From Hallerella sp963652365 (lineage in GTDB: Bacteria; Fibrobacterota; Fibrobacteria; Fibrobacterales; Fibrobacteraceae), in contig CAVJTH010000009.1 of the NCBI GenBank assembly GCA_963652365.1, positions 1 through 64,000 of the forward strand: a DNA stretch of 64,000 nt. Reading direction: 5' to 3'. The first letter of the stretch is position 1. Every line of letters starts with the position of its first letter. The notes under the pieces were generated by a model. The model did no database searches. It saw only the letters and a list, made by a program, of their open reading frames with translations, and was not told the origin of the DNA. This document shows positions 25,130 to 33,985 of this stretch, piece by piece. The translations under genes were made by a program, and so were the position numbers.

Positions 25130-28100
25130 ATGGCTTTACATTTGAGATTTGCGCTGAATTTGGATACCATCGCGGACGAAATGATCGACCAGGTGTCGAA
25201 GGCGTGGAACGATCCGTTCGATGCGCCGACGCTCATCTTTTCGGAATACAAGTTGGAACAGTGGTTCCGCTTGAAATGGGTGGAAAGGCGGGGCGTCCTT
25301 GCCAATCTGAACAGGAAGTCCATCGACAAGTTCCTGATGGAAATCCTGATCGGGGACGATCCGAAGAAGAAAAAGCTTTCGGCGGATATGCTGCGCAACG
25401 TGATTCTTGCCTATTTGCAAAAAAAAGATGAATCGGGCAAGGCGAACTTTGAAAAGTTGGACACGCAGGTCTGCCGGTATCTGCTTGCCGGAGGAAACTC
25501 TGTCGATGAACATCGTCTCTTTGATCTGGCGAACAAGCTGTCGGGACTTTTCCTGGAATACGAAACGAGCCGTCCGAGCGCATTCTTGATCGGAAAGCCC
25601 GGAATCTTGGACTGCTGGAAACAAGGAAACCTGAAACCGTTCTTTGTCGATAAAAATGGTCGCGAAGCGGAAAACGAAGAATGGGAGCGGAACCTGTATT
25701 CGGCGATTTTTCACAATTCCGAAGACGGCGATTCGCTGCTGACAAAAGTTTTCAAGTCGGCGGAAAATGAATTTTTGACATTGCCGTTCTTGTACGAAGA
25801 CTGCAAACGTGCCGGCGGCTTTCACATGAAGTCGAAACGCCCGGTTTTTATCTTGGGTCTTTCGGGAATGGGGCAGTTCTATCGCGTTCTCTTTCAGGAA
25901 TTCGCCAAGGAACACGAAGTGTATGCGTATATCCAGAACCCGTGCATGAAGTTCTGGGAAGACCTGGAGTTTCGAAATGCGAGCTTTGATAAGAAGTTCG
26001 CGTTGGACGAAATGTCCGAGGAACCGCTCAAGGAAGATGAAAACGGCTTGCTTCGGGCTTGGGGGCGCGCAGGTCGGGACAGCATCAAGCTCTGGAGCTT
26101 GGCGGACGATTATATCGGAGGCTTCCCGGATGACATCATGGAACCGTGTGCAAGGGAAATCGGTTCCCGCGATACTTTTTTGCATGAACTGCAATGGATG
26201 ATTGCAAATCGCACGAACCAATCCGAAAAGCTTTCTTCTCTCTCGAACGACGGAAGCTTGACGATTGCGTCGGCGCCGAATCGTATCCGCGAAGTGGAAA
26301 ATTTGCATTCGGAAATTTGCAAGCTGTTGGAAAAGGGAGAATCCATCCGGGATATTCTCGTGGTGTCTCCGATCCTTGGGGATTATCGTACGGCGATTTT
26401 GCAGGTCTTTGACCAGAACGAAAAAGGAAGCAGGAACGGAGTCCATCTGCCGTTTGTCCTGCTGGATTCCGCTTCCGGGAAGTCGCTTGTCGGTGACGCC
26501 CTGGAACATTTGTTCGCCATCAAAAAAGGCAAATCGCTTTCCCGTTCCGATTTTTTCGCTCTTGTCCGCAACCCTGTCGTCCAGGCGGCGCGGGGAATCG
26601 ACGCTTCCGAAATTTCTGACTGGGAAGGCTGGGTCAGCGGCATGAACATCTACCGCGATCATTCGGCCAGGTCCAACGAAAAGGAAGATTGGCTGTGCGG
26701 TGTTCGGCGTTTGCTTTTGTCTCGCTTGACAGATTCCGTCGTGGGCGAATACATGCCTTATTCCGATATGGCTTCTTCTGGCGATCGTTCGCTGAATCGT
26801 TTTGTGGATTTGGTGGGCGATTTGGAATGGCTTCGCCAAAAGGGAACGTTTATCTTAAAAGAGGAAATCTCGGAAATCCGAGAATTTTTCAACCGTTGGC
26901 TCTTGCTAAACGATGTGCCGGCCGGACTTGGGGGTGAATCGATTGTATTCGCTTCGGTTCTTTCCGCGCTTGAAAACTTGAACTACCAGTTTGCTGCCGG
27001 AGCGGAACGGATTTCCTGGGAAATTCTTTCGCAGACGTTGAACGAAGCGGCTAAAACTTCGGAATACAGTTGCGGAAGCCTGTTTGTTGGGGGAATCCCG
27101 TTTATGAAGTTCGCCCCGAACCGCACGATTCCGGTCCGGCATCTCTTCTTTTTGGGAGCGAACGCCAAGGATTTTCCGGGAACGAAATCTTACGATTCCC
27201 TGGATTTGCGCAAGTCTGTTCAGCGCTGGCCTGGGGACGATTCTTCCGTGGAAAAAAATCGCTACGCGTTCCTTTGCCAGTTGATGAGTACGAGCGAGAG
27301 CTTTCATATCAGCTACCAGGGCATGTATCTGCCAAAAGACGAAGAACTGTATCCGTCTTCGGTGGTAAACGATTTGATGGTGGCTTCGAAAAATTCGCTC
27401 GGAATTCGCCGATTGACGCTCGACGAGACGCGACCGAATTCGGAACTTTATACGGAACGGGAACGGCGCAATAAGCGGACTCTGGATTCTTTTGGCAAGG
27501 AGGAAAACGACAAATGCGTTTCCTTTGCGGAAAACGTGAAATGGTCTTCCGAAAATTCCAAGAAGTTGCCGGAGCGGATTTCGGGTTATGAAATACGGAA
27601 ATTCTTGGAAGATCCGTTTGAATTTCAAGTGAACCGTATGGTAACTCTCGATAGGGCGGATGAAGATCCCGAAAAGATTTCCATGGAACCGATTGCCGTG
27701 AAAAACTTCGAACGCAGTCTTTTGCTAAAGAGCCTGATTGCGCAGAAATTGGGAATTCCGGTAAATGAAAATGAACGCGTGGACAAGGAAACGCTTCGCT
27801 TGCAGGGAACGTTGCCGGTTGGCGTTTTCGGCGAGAGAAACTGGGAAGAGTTGAATGGCGTCGCCGATGGATTTTGCGCTTCGATTCGTGAAAGGTTCCC
27901 TTCTTCGGATTGGAATTTTCGTTCGGAAAAACTGGATGTCCTGTTGAAAGACTGGACGTTTACGGGGTTGGCTAGGATTTTGGCGGAAGAAAAGGGAAAT
28001 CAGGATCGGCTTGCTTTGGTAGAAGTGAAAGAAAAAAACTTTAGTGTCGCTTCCTTTCTTTCGGGATATGTCTTGGCTTTGGGACTGCTTGCCGGCAATC

Positions 28101-28483
28101 GTTGCAAGCAAGTTTCCGTTTGTCTCTTCGTTTCCGGTGAAATGAAGACGCTTGAAATTGCCGTAGAGGCGAATGAAGCCGCCAAACGATTGAATCTTCT
28201 GTACGAAAAAATGTATGTGGAGAAATACCGGAAAATCGTTCCGCTCTCTTTGTATGGGGACAAGGAAATCAAGACTCCGCGACTTTTAGGCGAAAAATTG
28301 AAACAGGCGTGGAAGTATTTTGACGGGAAAAATCTGTTTGATTTGACGCGAATCCTGTCCGGTTCTTCTGAAGATGATTTTGAACGGGAATGGAACGAGG
28401 CGAAAACGGAAATGCTCGCGTTAATGCCGGAAATCGACGATTTCATGCGGCAGGAAGAAGTTGAAAAAGACGGCGAAGGGTAA
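25130..28483 (+). CDS. recC: Exodeoxyribonuclease V, RecC-like subunit
   Basis: A 1117-residue protein placed first in a recC-recB-recD row. Its N-terminus (DAPTLIFSEYKLEQWFRLKW, then GVLANLNRKSIDKFLMEIL) is typical of RecC, and the middle has inactive-helicase-like blocks such as LTIASAPNRIREVENLHSEI and FLGANAKDFPG. As in RecC, no intact Walker A is visible; the protein is expected to scan for Chi and split the strands. Length matches the E. coli protein (1122). A GCAGGAAA site precedes the ATG. The stop is 17 bases before recB. Confidence 0.87.
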   Translation: MALHLRFALNLDTIADEMIDQVSKAWNDPFDAPTLIFSEYKLEQWFRLKWVERRGVLANLNRKSIDKFLMEILIGDDPKKKKLSADMLRNVILAYLQKKDESGKANFEKLDTQVCRYLLAGGNSVDEHRLFDLANKLSGLFLEYETSRPSAFLIGKPGILDCWKQGNLKPFFVDKNGREAENEEWERNLYSAIFHNSEDGDSLLTKVFKSAENEFLTLPFLYEDCKRAGGFHMKSKRPVFILGLSGMGQFYRVLFQEFAKEHEVYAYIQNPCMKFWEDLEFRNASFDKKFALDEMSEEPLKEDENGLLRAWGRAGRDSIKLWSLADDYIGGFPDDIMEPCAREIGSRDTFLHELQWMIANRTNQSEKLSSLSNDGSLTIASAPNRIREVENLHSEICKLLEKGESIRDILVVSPILGDYRTAILQVFDQNEKGSRNGVHLPFVLLDSASGKSLVGDALEHLFAIKKGKSLSRSDFFALVRNPVVQAARGIDASEISDWEGWVSGMNIYRDHSARSNEKEDWLCGVRRLLLSRLTDSVVGEYMPYSDMASSGDRSLNRFVDLVGDLEWLRQKGTFILKEEISEIREFFNRWLLLNDVPAGLGGESIVFASVLSALENLNYQFAAGAERISWEILSQTLNEAAKTSEYSCGSLFVGGIPFMKFAPNRTIPVRHLFFLGANAKDFPGTKSYDSLDLRKSVQRWPGDDSSVEKNRYAFLCQLMSTSESFHISYQGMYLPKDEELYPSSVVNDLMVASKNSLGIRRLTLDETRPNSELYTERERRNKRTLDSFGKEENDKCVSFAENVKWSSENSKKLPERISGYEIRKFLEDPFEFQVNRMVTLDRADEDPEKISMEPIAVKNFERSLLLKSLIAQKLGIPVNENERVDKETLRLQGTLPVGVFGERNWEELNGVADGFCASIRERFPSSDWNFRSEKLDVLLKDWTFTGLARILAEEKGNQDRLALVEVKEKNFSVASFLSGYVLALGLLAGNRCKQVSVCLFVSGEMKTLEIAVEANEAAKRLNLLYEKMYVEKYRKIVPLSLYGDKEIKTPRLLGEKLKQAWKYFDGKNLFDLTRILSGSSEDDFEREWNEAKTEMLALMPEIDDFMRQEEVEKDGEG

Positions 28484-28500
28484 AAAGAAGGCAGGCTGAA

Positions 28501-31500
28501 ATGACGAAAAGATTTGACATCCAGGAATTTAGACCATCCCTTGACTTTTGCATCGAAGCGTCGGCTGGAACCGGAAAAACGTACACGATTCGAAAAATTG
28601 TGTCGAAACTCGTGGAGGCGGGAATACCGCTTTCGAAGATTTTACTGGTGACCTATACGGAAAAGGCCGCGGGAGAACTGCGCGATCGCATTCGACAGGA
28701 AATGCTCGAAAACCAGTCGAAAGGTTCTGCGTTTGAACGGGCTCTTTCCGAGGTGGATAATGCACCGATTGGAACGATTCATTCCTTTTGCCAAAAGACG
28801 CTTCGCGATTTTGCGTATGAAGCGGATGTTCCCTTTGCGATGGGGATGGTCGGGGATGATGCCGTTGCCGACTTGATCAATCGGCTTTTACGCGATGAAT
28901 GGGCGGATGAAATCGCGGAAAACAATCTAAACGCAAACGCCGTGTGCGCGAAGATGATTTCGCTGATAAATGCTTTTGCCGAGGGAATGGAAGTTCCTGC
29001 CGTCAAATACTGGAAGGTCTTGCAGGAACATTCGGATGAAAAGTACGAGGCCCTTTCGCGTTCAAATGCGAAGACTTCGACGGAATATACCATTTCGGGT
29101 TTGATGCAAAACATTGGAAGCGGCAAAGTGAACGCGACAAATAGCGGCTCTGTGCTTTTAAGATTCAATTCTCCGGAAGTGGAAAAGGCGGTTTATTATT
29201 TTGTGAAGGATAAGGGTGAAATGACGGAGGAATCGTTGTTCGTCTTTTCCCATTTGACGGATGTATTTCGGAGGTTCCAACAGCAAAAACGCGATGATAA
29301 GCTGCAGTCGTTTGACGACATGATTCACCAGGTGCGCGGTGCGGTCGTTTCTCCAGACTGTTCGGAGAAGCCGCTTTGCCGCAAATTGCGCAGCGCTTAC
29401 CGCTACGCCATCATTGACGAATTTCAGGACACGAATCAGGACCAGTGGGATATTTTTAAAACGGTCTTTCTGGAAAGTCCCGAGAACAACATCATTGTCG
29501 TCGGCGATCCGAAACAGTCCATCTATTCTTTCCAGGGTGCGGATTTAAGCGTTTACTTTTCGGCGAGGGATGAAATCGCTCAAAAGGGGGATCGCTGCGT
29601 CCTGGATACGAACTTTCGCTCGACGGATGCGATGGTGAGCGCCTGTAACGAAATGTTCTCCGCTTCTTTTTTTGACGGAAACCGCTTGGAATTTGATCGT
29701 TCAAATCCCTGCGGAAAAATCAAGGCCCCGCTTTGGAAAGGGGAAACGTTAAAACCGATTCAGGCTGCGGAAAATGTGAATGCGGAAACATTTGCCAAGT
29801 ACGCGGTTTCGCGGATTGTCGATTTCGTTTCGATGCAAAACGGAAAAACGGCTTTGCAAATCTTTGACAAGGGAAGGGGAGACTATGTCAATCTGAAATT
29901 GTCCAACATCGCGGTTTTGGCCAAGAGCCGCTCGGAAATGGAAAGCATCGAATCGATGATGACGTGGGTGGGCGTTCCGTTTGTGCGTTACAAGGATTCC
30001 AACTTGTTCAAGGGTCGGGAATCGGGACTGTGGATTACTCTGTTCAAGGCACTGGACGTCCCTGATTTCACGGGACGCAATCGCGGTGTCTTGAATGCGG
30101 TATTGGTATCGGACTTTTTCCGCATTCCGCTTGAAAAAGTCGAGAACGATGTGTTCGAAAATCCGAATTCGAAAATTGCCTTGCTGTTCGCAAAGTGGCG
30201 TTCGCTTGTGGAAAGAAATCGCTTTGCCGAATTGCAGGAAAGCGTTTACGCGGAAACGCAAATCGATCGGTATCTGTGCGACAGTTCCAAATTGCAGTCC
30301 CTGGCAAAGTTCAAGCAGGTCGGCGCTTACGCTTTCGATTACCTGATCAATCATCGGGTAACCTTGGAAGAGCTGGTCAAGCATCTGGAGGGGCTTTCCC
30401 TTTCGATGGAGGATACGGATGACGAGGATGGCAACTTGGTGTCTCGGGGAAGCGACTTTGACGCGGTACAGGTGATGACGATTCACGCGTCCAAGGGGTT
30501 GCAGTTCCCGGTTGTCGTTTCCGTTGCCGGGTTTAAGGGAATAAACACAAAAGCGCCGGGGCCTTTTGTGTGCAAAACGGAATCCGGGAAAATGATCGGC
30601 TTGGATAAAAAAGCGAAGAAAGATCGCCAAAAGGAGGAATTGGAGGAATGGCATCGGTTGTTCTACGTGGATTATACGCGTGCAGAATCGGTTCTGCTGT
30701 TGCCGTTACCCGAAAAACCTAAAAAAGAATTGGAATTCTTGACGGAAACGCAGGGGGCGATTCCTGCAGATTACATCGAAAAGGATAACCATTGGACCGT
30801 TGAATCGACAAAAGAGAACTGGCATCCTTTGGAATTGAAAAAAAAGGTTGGCGAGTTTTTAAATGCGTCCAGGCAAAATTCCGATGAAACGGCGTATCCC
30901 GATGCTGTTCGGTTTATGCAATCCCTCGGCGCCAAAAGCATTTTCCCGCATTCGTATTCGTCTCTGGCCGGAAAGCTGAAAGAGGAAAATGAAATTATGG
31001 CAGCGGAACAGGATAGCCGTCAAAATCCGGACGATTCCGAAAACGAGCCGTCAGAGCCGAAAGTGCGAGCCGGTGTCATCGACCCCGCTCCCGTTCGCGT
31101 TCTTCCTGCGGATTCTCGGACCGTTCTGGAAAACGCTCTCTCCGAAGTCAAGAACTTTCCGCGCGGCAGCAAGCTCGGCAACGCGTTGCACCAGACTTTC
31201 GAACGGATGGATTTTGAAAGAATCGGCAAAATGGAAAACGCCGAGGTCGCGCTGCGCGACGTGGATTTCAGAAAGCTTGTCGAGGAACAGTTCAAGTCGC
31301 AGGCTTTCACGGTGGCAAAACATTCGGATTGGGTCGATCAGTCGGCGCATTTCGCATGGAACGCGATGAATGCGAAATTTCCGGAAATCCATGGTGGCGT
31401 GGCGACGGGCGAAAATTTCGCTCTCCGGGAATTGTCCGCGGAAAGCCGCAAGGCGGAGATGGAATTCCAGATGAACGCGCTGGGATTTGGCGAAAACATT

Positions 31501-31905
31501 TTAAGGAATTTCTGCAAGGGATTCATGGACCTGCTCTTTGTCCGCGGCGAGTACTATTCGATTCTCGACTGGAAATCGGACGTGCTGGAAAATTACGGAA
31601 TCGGTGACGCGACCGTGGATGGCACGGCCAAAAAGGTCGATGACGAATATGCGGTGCAGCGCGTGCTGTATTCCTACTGCCTTGTCCAATGGCTCAAGTC
31701 GTTTGGAAAATTCGGTACAAGCGAAGAAGAGATTTTCCGGAAGCACTTTGGCGGAGTCTATTATGTGTTCTTCCGCGGATGCCGCTCTGGGGAATCGAGC
31801 GGGCTCTATGCGCAGACCTGGAAAGACTATGCGGCGCTTTCGGCGGCCTTCGAAAACGTAAAAAAGCTGATGAACAGGACGGCAAGGCAAGGAGGTCTTG
31901 GATGA
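28501..31905 (+). CDS. recB: Exodeoxyribonuclease V, RecB subunit (helicase-nuclease)
   Basis: A 1134-residue UvrD-like helicase with a C-terminal nuclease. Helicase motifs are intact: I EASAGTGKTY near residue 20, II IIDEFQDTNQDQW, III VVGDPKQSIYSFQGAD, V MTIHASKGLQFPVVV, VI LFYVDYTRAE. The PD-(D/E)XK nuclease core has GFMDLLFV (Asp near residue 1009) and ILDWKSD (near 1021). RecB provides the slow 3'-5' motor and both-strand cutting in the RecBCD end-repair complex. Base use shifts to a more GC-rich style in the last 280 codons. Its stop overlaps the recD start (ATGA). Confidence 0.95.
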   Translation: MTKRFDIQEFRPSLDFCIEASAGTGKTYTIRKIVSKLVEAGIPLSKILLVTYTEKAAGELRDRIRQEMLENQSKGSAFERALSEVDNAPIGTIHSFCQKTLRDFAYEADVPFAMGMVGDDAVADLINRLLRDEWADEIAENNLNANAVCAKMISLINAFAEGMEVPAVKYWKVLQEHSDEKYEALSRSNAKTSTEYTISGLMQNIGSGKVNATNSGSVLLRFNSPEVEKAVYYFVKDKGEMTEESLFVFSHLTDVFRRFQQQKRDDKLQSFDDMIHQVRGAVVSPDCSEKPLCRKLRSAYRYAIIDEFQDTNQDQWDIFKTVFLESPENNIIVVGDPKQSIYSFQGADLSVYFSARDEIAQKGDRCVLDTNFRSTDAMVSACNEMFSASFFDGNRLEFDRSNPCGKIKAPLWKGETLKPIQAAENVNAETFAKYAVSRIVDFVSMQNGKTALQIFDKGRGDYVNLKLSNIAVLAKSRSEMESIESMMTWVGVPFVRYKDSNLFKGRESGLWITLFKALDVPDFTGRNRGVLNAVLVSDFFRIPLEKVENDVFENPNSKIALLFAKWRSLVERNRFAELQESVYAETQIDRYLCDSSKLQSLAKFKQVGAYAFDYLINHRVTLEELVKHLEGLSLSMEDTDDEDGNLVSRGSDFDAVQVMTIHASKGLQFPVVVSVAGFKGINTKAPGPFVCKTESGKMIGLDKKAKKDRQKEELEEWHRLFYVDYTRAESVLLLPLPEKPKKELEFLTETQGAIPADYIEKDNHWTVESTKENWHPLELKKKVGEFLNASRQNSDETAYPDAVRFMQSLGAKSIFPHSYSSLAGKLKEENEIMAAEQDSRQNPDDSENEPSEPKVRAGVIDPAPVRVLPADSRTVLENALSEVKNFPRGSKLGNALHQTFERMDFERIGKMENAEVALRDVDFRKLVEEQFKSQAFTVAKHSDWVDQSAHFAWNAMNAKFPEIHGGVATGENFALRELSAESRKAEMEFQMNALGFGENILRNFCKGFMDLLFVRGEYYSILDWKSDVLENYGIGDATVDGTAKKVDDEYAVQRVLYSYCLVQWLKSFGKFGTSEEEIFRKHFGGVYYVFFRGCRSGESSGLYAQTWKDYAALSAAFENVKKLMNRTARQGGLG

Positions 31906-33929
31906 GCATGGCAGGCACTCTTGAAGAATTCTTCGAAACCCTTCGTGAAATGCGCGGAACGCAACCGCTCGACCTGAAGCTGGCAAAGCTTCTTCTGGAA
32001 TTGCAGCCGAAGCTTTCCCTGGACGCGCAAAAGGTCCTGCTTGTATATTTTTCGCTGCTAAACGATGGCAATACATGCGTTTCGCTAGACTCGCGGAATC
32101 TGCTCGCCAAGTGGGCTTCCAAGTGGGACGGCTTGAAAACGCAAAGGAAAGCGCTCCTTGCCGAAGGAGAAACGGAAAGCTTCCTGGATGCGGAAGAGTT
32201 CGTGCCGATCTTCGAAAAGGGATGTGCCGACCTGAACGCCCTGGCGACCGTCGAAGAAAAGACCGCGCGCGCATCGAGCCGAAAAAGCCTTGAAAATCTT
32301 CCTCTTTGCGTGGAATGTCGCGAAAGCGAACCGTTCCTGTTCGCGGATAGATACTGGAAGGCCAAGGAAACGATCCTCCATGTTTTCGGGGACACTTCGG
32401 AAACGGCCGTTTTCAGGAAGAACGCCAATGTCTTGACGGGGCCTGCCGATGTTTCGCTGGATTTTGGAAAGTTTTCGCTTAAGCCCGCACAGGAAAACGC
32501 CGTCCGTTGCGGAGAGAAAGACAATCTGATCGTCACGGGCGGACCGGGCACGGGCAAGACGACGGTCGTCCAGTTCCTGCTCTGGAATCTTTTCAAGCGG
32601 GACCCCGAAAAGCGGGACTGGTCGCTTTACTTTGTGGCTCCGAGCGGCAAGGCGGCAAACCGGTTGGGCGATGTCAAGAATCTGGACGATGTGTCCCAGG
32701 CGGAGAAAGATTCCAATCCGTCGATTGTGGATAAATTCCGGAATGTCGAAGGGCAGACGCTGCATCGGCTGCTCAAGTTCAATCCTTCGAAGAACGCTTT
32801 CAGCTATAACGGAAACAACCGCTTGCCGAACTGTTCCGTGTTTGTCGTCGACGAAGCGAGCATGATCGATGTGACGCTCTTTGCCGCGTTCCTCGAAGCG
32901 CTTCCGGAAGATCCCGCAAAGTATCGCCTGTTCGTCTTGGGCGACAGGAACCAGCTGCCGTCTGTCGAAGCGGGAGCGGTCCTTGGAGAAGTCCTGGGAA
33001 TCCGACCGGATGCGACGGTGGAGCTGACCGAGTCGAACCGTTTCCCGGATGATTCGCGGGTTGGGCGTTTCGCCAAGGCGATTCAGCGAGAAGGCGGTGC
33101 GCTCGAAAGTTCCATTGCGGAATGCGGCGGCGTGGAGCCCTTTGACGAAAAGTCGGATCTCTGGAAAGGAGCGGAAAATGACGTCCGGTTTGTCTCTCTT
33201 GCGAAAGGCGATGAAGACGTTCGGAAAAAGGATGCGGAAAAAAGGATTGGCAAGATTCTTGACCAATGGCGCAAGGCGTTTCTCGATGGGCTCATTGACC
33301 TGGCGAAAAAGGTTCACCCGGAAGATTCGGAAATTTCGGATGTGGAGCTGGAATCTCGGAAAAATCTCTGGCGAGCCGCCGAGCGGGCGCGCATCCTTTC
33401 GGCGGAAAGGCGCGGCGTGCAGGGGGTCGAATCTCTCAACCAGACGCTTTGTCGCCGCATCTGGAAAAAGCTTTCCGACGAAGAAAGGATTTTCCGCGAA
33501 GCGAACAGCCCCTATTTCTCCGGGCAGATTCTGATGTTTACGAGGAACCAGGCGGACTTCAAGCTTTTTAACGGGGATTCGGGAATCGTCGTGAAAAGTG
33601 CCACCGGCATCGACTATCTGATGGTCCAAAAGGGGAGCGACTTTCCCTGCTACCCGCTTTCGCTCTTTCCGAGCGATACTCTCGAAACGGCCTTTGCGAT
33701 TACGGTCCACAAGTCGCAAGGATCGGGTTACGAGAACATCCTGATGTTCTTGCCCTTGCAAAGCGGGCATCCGCTGTTGAACCGGCAAATCCTCTATACG
33801 GGAATCACTCGCGTCAAGATGAGCGAAAGAAATCCCGGAAGCCTGACGCTTGTCGCCTCCAGGGAGCGCCTGCTCGAAGCCCGGCAGAGGCTGATTTCTC
33901 GCGATACGGGAATCTGGCTGGACGCATAA
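31902..33929 (+). CDS. recD: Exodeoxyribonuclease V, RecD subunit (5'-3' helicase)
   Basis: A 675-residue SF1B helicase, the fast 5'-3' motor of RecBCD. Motifs: I VTGGPGTGKTTVV, II VFVVDEASMID, III LGDRNQLPSVEAGAV, V FAITVHKSQGSGYENI, VI ILYTGITRVK. The ATG at 31902 has a perfect AAGGAGGT site at 31889-31896 and overlaps the recB stop, so I reject the longer upstream frame. Length fits RecD (E. coli 608) with a slightly long N-terminus. Confidence 0.95.
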   Translation: MSMAGTLEEFFETLREMRGTQPLDLKLAKLLLELQPKLSLDAQKVLLVYFSLLNDGNTCVSLDSRNLLAKWASKWDGLKTQRKALLAEGETESFLDAEEFVPIFEKGCADLNALATVEEKTARASSRKSLENLPLCVECRESEPFLFADRYWKAKETILHVFGDTSETAVFRKNANVLTGPADVSLDFGKFSLKPAQENAVRCGEKDNLIVTGGPGTGKTTVVQFLLWNLFKRDPEKRDWSLYFVAPSGKAANRLGDVKNLDDVSQAEKDSNPSIVDKFRNVEGQTLHRLLKFNPSKNAFSYNGNNRLPNCSVFVVDEASMIDVTLFAAFLEALPEDPAKYRLFVLGDRNQLPSVEAGAVLGEVLGIRPDATVELTESNRFPDDSRVGRFAKAIQREGGALESSIAECGGVEPFDEKSDLWKGAENDVRFVSLAKGDEDVRKKDAEKRIGKILDQWRKAFLDGLIDLAKKVHPEDSEISDVELESRKNLWRAAERARILSAERRGVQGVESLNQTLCRRIWKKLSDEERIFREANSPYFSGQILMFTRNQADFKLFNGDSGIVVKSATGIDYLMVQKGSDFPCYPLSLFPSDTLETAFAITVHKSQGSGYENILMFLPLQSGHPLLNRQILYTGITRVKMSERNPGSLTLVASRERLLEARQRLISRDTGIWLDA

Positions 33930-33985
33930 TCTTGCCGGACGGAACCGAGAAAATATATCTTTTCGGGAAAGGAAAGGAGAACCCT

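Noticed and set aside
22184..25130. Attachment-site duplication of the tRNA-Val 3' end
   Set aside because: I found no second copy of the tRNA tail downstream and no integrase gene, so a classical genomic island is not shown.
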